A stretch of 64,000 nt of DNA. Origin: Fodinibius salinus. Lineage in GTDB: Bacteria; Bacteroidota; Rhodothermia; Balneolales; Balneolaceae. The notes beneath the pieces are model-generated. The model did not search any database and was not told the DNA's origin. It saw only the letters and a list, made by a program, of their open reading frames with translations. The DNA lies in contig NZ_VNHY01000002.1 in NCBI RefSeq assembly GCF_008124865.1, positions 558,001 through 622,000 on the forward strand, in the 5' to 3' direction. The position numbers and the translations under genes were made by a program. Shown here piece by piece: positions 61,284 through 64,000 of this stretch (positions are counted from its first letter, which is position 1; every line of letters starts with the position of its first letter).

Positions 61284-61728
61284 AAAGTTGCGAAGTGATG
61301 ACTTAGTTTACAAGGCTCTGCCTATACTATTTATGAGGCTGGGCATCGTAAGGCAGTAAACGACTTGGAGATCATTAGTTCAAATTTTGGTTGTATCAAC
61401 TCTTGATACCATAGCTATATTTTCTGATAAGCGAGGATGTTTGTCAGAGCCAGAGAAATAACTAATGTTATCTTTAAATCCTAAGCAAACTCGTTTTCGC
61501 ATTTCTGTTGCCGGGTGGCTGTTTTGACAGAGGAGGGGCGATCTATCTATATCACAAAGACAATGTATTTTTCTACCGCTGATGAAATACTTGTCTGGAA
61601 GTATTCCTAATTTTTGAATATCCCTCCGGTAAGAATGGTCTTAATTTGTTTCTTGTGGAAGAATCCAGCTCAGGTTAACCTGTTGCCCGGAGGGGTATTC
61701 ATGCAGCTCTTCGTAATAGCAGTTTTTG
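61284..61728. other. Intergenic region with a long paired structure
   Basis: About 445 bases without a convincing gene. GAATATCCCTCCGG (61616-61629) pairs with CCGGAGGGGTATTC (61687-61700), one G-U type mismatch in 14, and encloses the perfect palindrome CAGGTTAACCTG (61671-61682). It lies between convergent genes, 29 bases past the fasciclin stop, so it may act as a terminator or RNA-stabilising structure, though no T-run follows on either strand. Confidence 0.45.
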
Positions 61729-62307
61729 TTAATTGGCGGCTACTAAGAAAACCTTGTCGACCACGTGAACTTCACCATTTGAAGCATCAACAGAACCTAA
61801 AATTTTGGCTCCGTTAACATAAATGTCACCGTCTTTCTTTTCTGATTTCACATACTGTCCGGTGGCCAGATATACATTCGTGCCTTTGGCCAATTGATCT
61901 TGATCCAGTGAAGCAGGAGAAGCATGGGAAGTTAAAATTTTGGCTAACTTAGATTTATTCTCAGGCTTCATCAAATCGTCGAGCGTACCTTCAGGTAATG
62001 CTTTAAAAGCATCATCGGTTGGAGCAAATACTGTTAACGGTCCCGGATTAGCCAGTACATTTTGGATGCCGGCTGCTTCTATCGCTTTAGCAAGAATAGT
62101 ATGATCAGGGGATTCTTTAGCAATTTGCAGGATGTGCGCTTTAGATGCATCATCTTTTACACCCGCCTGTCCTGTTGTAGATGCAGAGGTAGTCTCATTT
62201 TGGGTTGTTGTATTATTGGGTTTTTCTTTTGTATTTCCACACGAAATTAGTGCTGTAGAAATTATCATCACCAACGCTGTCGAGGCTATTTTTTGTACGA
62301 TACTCAT
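61729..62307 (-). CDS. Fasciclin (FAS1) domain lipoprotein
   Basis: A 192-residue lipoprotein: signal peptide with lipobox ending ISCG (Cys23), a Thr/Asn/Ser-rich spacer, then one FAS1 domain (about 65-192). H1 motif GPLTVFAPTDDAFKALPEGTLDDL (quoted short: LTVFAPTDDAFKALP) and the H2-like end NGEVHVVDKVFLV are clear. FAS1 domains mediate weak adhesion between cells or to matrix. It is a single gene with about 425 bases upstream before rplS, and it has no membrane anchor other than the lipid. Confidence 0.93.
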   Translation of the reverse strand: MSIVQKIASTALVMIISTALISCGNTKEKPNNTTTQNETTSASTTGQAGVKDDASKAHILQIAKESPDHTILAKAIEAAGIQNVLANPGPLTVFAPTDDAFKALPEGTLDDLMKPENKSKLAKILTSHASPASLDQDQLAKGTNVYLATGQYVKSEKKDGDIYVNGAKILGSVDASNGEVHVVDKVFLVAAN

Positions 62308-62644
62308 AACTGTAATGGGTTTATTTTATATCTTGTAATAAGAAAAAAAGATCTTTATCTCTTAATTTATGAAAAAAATCTATTACTCCCAATAATAAAT
62401 CTGGTATAATGTTGCTTGTCTCTTTACTCTGTTTTCCTATCCAACGCATCAACACAAGATAGAATAACTCCATACTATTATGGTGCTAGTAGCAATAGTT
62501 GATGGTAGGGCGAAGGAACAGCACGACTTTTCTCGTCATCTTCTCTTTGGGAATAGTGATAAAAAAATCCAGGTACACTACTATGTGGAAGGTTGGACAA
62601 CATCTCGTTATTAACCCAGGACAACTATTTAAATTATAGAATCT
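62308..62644. other. Intergenic region upstream of the fasciclin gene
   Basis: AT-rich sequence of about 340 bases containing no gene that I can support. It must hold the promoter for the minus-strand fasciclin gene, but I see no convincing element. The rplS terminator begins at its right end. Confidence 0.5.
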
Positions 62645-62691
62645 CAAAAATAAAAAAGTCATTCTACCTGATGGTCAGATAGAATGACTTT
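62645..62691 (-). terminator. Rho-independent terminator of the rimM-trmD-rplS operon
   Basis: AAAGTCATTCTA (62655-62666) pairs perfectly with TAGAATGACTTT (62680-62691), with an extra inner CTGA/TCAG pairing. On the minus strand the stem is followed by a T-tract (the A-rich 62646-62657). It begins 42 bases after the rplS stop. Confidence 0.9.
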
Positions 62692-62732
62692 GTAATAAGG
62701 AAATTGAAGTAAGAGGGATTTTGTAAAAAGCG

Positions 62733-63167
62733 TTACTCCTCTTCGGAGCCAGAATTTTGCTGATCGTTAGCTTCAGCTTTTTTTTCTGCCTGGCGGTTTA
62801 TTTCGCGAATCGTATCTTGATTTTGGTCTTTCTCCTTAATACGGGCTGATTTACCTTGACGTTCGCGTAGATAATATAGCTTGGAACGTCTGATATCGCC
62901 TTGCTTTTTCAGTTTAATTTTTGCGATAAACGGAGAATGAAGTGGGAAAATACGTTCAACGCCAATATTTCCCTCCGAAATTTTACGCACCATAAAAGTC
63001 TGGTTGGCACCAGAACCGCTGCGTGAGATAACAAGTCCTTCAAACTTCTGAATTCTCTCTTTATCTCCTTCGCGCACGCGGTAGTGCACATTCACGGTAT
63101 CACCGGTTTGAAACTCGGGATACTCGTCGTTAATCAATGTCTGTTCTGCTAGTTTTAACTTATCCAT
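62733..63167 (-). CDS. rplS: 50S ribosomal protein L19
   Basis: Ribosomal protein L19 at the 30S-50S interface. Conserved parts: [29 protein letters not shown] near 19-47 (quoted short: [19 protein letters not shown]), [18 protein letters not shown] near 84 and [20 protein letters not shown] near 108. At 144 residues it is about 30 longer than the Escherichia coli protein because of a charged Gln/Glu/Lys tail ending in acidic residues. It follows trmD by six bases and ends the operon. Confidence 0.97.
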   Translation of the reverse strand: MDKLKLAEQTLINDEYPEFQTGDTVNVHYRVREGDKERIQKFEGLVISRSGSGANQTFMVRKISEGNIGVERIFPLHSPFIAKIKLKKQGDIRRSKLYYLRERQGKSARIKEKDQNQDTIREINRQAEKKAEANDQQNSGSEEE

Positions 63168-63173
63168 AATAAC

Positions 63174-63872
63174 TTACTGTTGTTCATTTCGAAATTTTTT
63201 GTACATATCAGGACGTACGTTCTTCGTACGCTCCAGCGATTGTTCTAATCGCCATTGTTTTACTTTTTGATGATCACCTGACCGCAGCACTTTTGGTACT
63301 TCCATATCCCGGTATTTAGCAGGGCGCGTATAAACCGGACCTTCCAGTAAATCATTTTGGAAAGAGTCCGTTAATGCGCTTTCCGCGTCACCTAGTGCGC
63401 CGGGTAACAGCCGGACAATGGAATCTACCATTACGGCCGCCGGCAGCTCACCGCCGGAAAGTACTACATCGCCAATGCTGTAGGTCTCGGTAATTAGTGA
63501 ATCTATAACACGCTGATCGACTCCTTTATAGTGCCCGCACAAAAACATCAGGTTTTGGCTGATAGATAATTTATTAGCACTTTCCTGCTCGAATGGATCT
63601 CCATTCGGAGCTGTAAAGATGATTTCATCATATTCCCTTTGGCTCTGCAGTTTTTCAATGCATGAGAAAATCGGCTGGGGCGTAAGCACCATGCCGGCTC
63701 CACCACCGTAGGGATAGTCATCTACTTTCTTGTGCTTATCCTCGGAGTAATCGCGCAGGTCGTGAATATGGATTTCAACCAAACCATTTTCCCGGGCGTT
63801 ACCCACAATACTGTGTTTCAGCGGACTCTCGAGCAGCTGCGGTACGGCCGATATGATATCAATGCGCATCAT
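63174..63872 (-). CDS. trmD: tRNA (guanine-N1)-methyltransferase TrmD
   Basis: TrmD, the SPOUT-class (trefoil-knot) enzyme that methylates G37 at N1 in tRNAs reading CNN codons and so prevents +1 frameshifts. The 232-residue protein starts MRIDIISAVPQLLESPLKHSIVGNARENG (quoted short: HSIVGNARENG; two adjacent ATGs, 63872 and 63869). It contains DDYPYGGGAGMVL near 53, LCGHYKGVDQRV near 114 and the knot segment YSIGDVVLSGGELPAAVMVDSIVRLLPG (quoted short: GDVVLSGGELPA). Encoded directly after rimM with no gap between stop and start. Confidence 0.97.
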   Translation of the reverse strand: MMRIDIISAVPQLLESPLKHSIVGNARENGLVEIHIHDLRDYSEDKHKKVDDYPYGGGAGMVLTPQPIFSCIEKLQSQREYDEIIFTAPNGDPFEQESANKLSISQNLMFLCGHYKGVDQRVIDSLITETYSIGDVVLSGGELPAAVMVDSIVRLLPGALGDAESALTDSFQNDLLEGPVYTRPAKYRDMEVPKVLRSGDHQKVKQWRLEQSLERTKNVRPDMYKKFRNEQQ

Positions 63873-64000
63873 TTATAGTCCTTTCAGTTGGTCCAGGTTT
63901 TGGCATTGTATTTCTTCTTTTCCTTCATCAATATCGACAACGTACTCATCCACAAGTGGTATTAACAGTTGCTCTTGGTTGCTGGTCGAGACCTCGATAA
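63873..64000 (-). CDS. rimM: Ribosome maturation factor RimM, C-terminal part (runs off the window)
   Basis: The last 42 codons of a gene that continues beyond the right edge. The visible residues read as the end of the RimM PRC-barrel domain: EQLLIPLVDEYVVDIDEG followed by a short charged end. The pattern of a protein-protein strand with LIP and VDEG-type residues is typical of RimM, and the neighbours (trmD, rplS) fix the identity by operon order. RimM helps 30S head maturation by binding S19. Its TAA stop is followed at once by the trmD ATG. Confidence 0.9.
   Translation of the reverse strand, partial: IEVSTSNQEQLLIPLVDEYVVDIDEGKEEIQCQNLDQLKGL

Noticed and set aside
61614-61817. 67-codon plus-strand open frame overlapping the end of the fasciclin gene
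   Set aside because: Overlaps a well-supported gene on the other strand and the paired structure, with no domain or signal peptide.

Overview
The window is a chromosomal segment of a Gram-negative bacterium that most resembles the Balneolota/Rhodothermota end of the Bacteroidota supergroup (Balneola, Gracilimonas or Fodinibius relatives). This rests on family content and style, not on a marker-gene tree. It has a LolA, TonB and OmpA-type outer membrane, a SPOR protein with an HU-like N-terminus, an Mrp ATPase without CxxC, weak Shine-Dalgarno sites, and several candidate TAnnTTTG promoter elements. I see no rRNA, tRNA, CRISPR array, prophage or insertion sequence. Almost every gene looks intact and chromosomal.

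Layout. 1-7.7 kb: a catalytically degenerate SRAP protein, an MscS channel, SecG, a flavin monooxygenase, an atypical SDR, MnmE and a POT peptide transporter. 7.8-20.6 kb: a complete but interrupted histidine-degradation set. hutU is followed by an MFS carrier and a DUF456 protein. A TetR-enone reductase-DJ-1 module has a perfect 24-bp palindromic operator. Then come hutH-hutI, continuing into a nucleotide cyclase and an unknown small protein, and finally hutG. 20.6-21.3 kb: a lone GIY-YIG nuclease gene bracketed by small palindromic repeats, the only region that looks mobile. 21.4-29.6 kb: SRPBCC, Mrp, GcvT, ComB, FtsK, LolA and a flippase-like membrane protein. 29.7-35.6 kb: a plug-less outer-membrane barrel, two HU-like proteins (one also carrying a huge acidic linker, a membrane segment and a SPOR domain), then ExbB-ExbD-TonB. 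35.7-41.6 kb: secreted proteins, proline dehydrogenase, DoxX and a large membrane protein with a zinc-protease motif.

41.6-56.1 kb, minus strand: the most striking region. A five-gene operon encodes four exported proteins (169, 882, 2288 and 1286 residues) built from DUF11, SdrD-B, LamG/DUF2341, beta-barrel and OmpA modules. It ends in a single-domain response regulator whose TTG start overlaps the previous stop. The layout suggests a cell-surface apparatus: a barrel/OmpA base anchored to peptidoglycan, secreted DUF11 chain proteins, a LamG-bearing tip candidate and a cytoplasmic signalling output. I do not recognise it as a named system.

56.5-64 kb is ordinary: an iodotyrosine-deiodinase-like nitroreductase, a fused chorismate mutase/prephenate dehydrogenase, UvrB, a PmtA-like methyltransferase, a fasciclin lipoprotein, and the rimM-trmD-rplS ribosome/tRNA operon running off the right edge.
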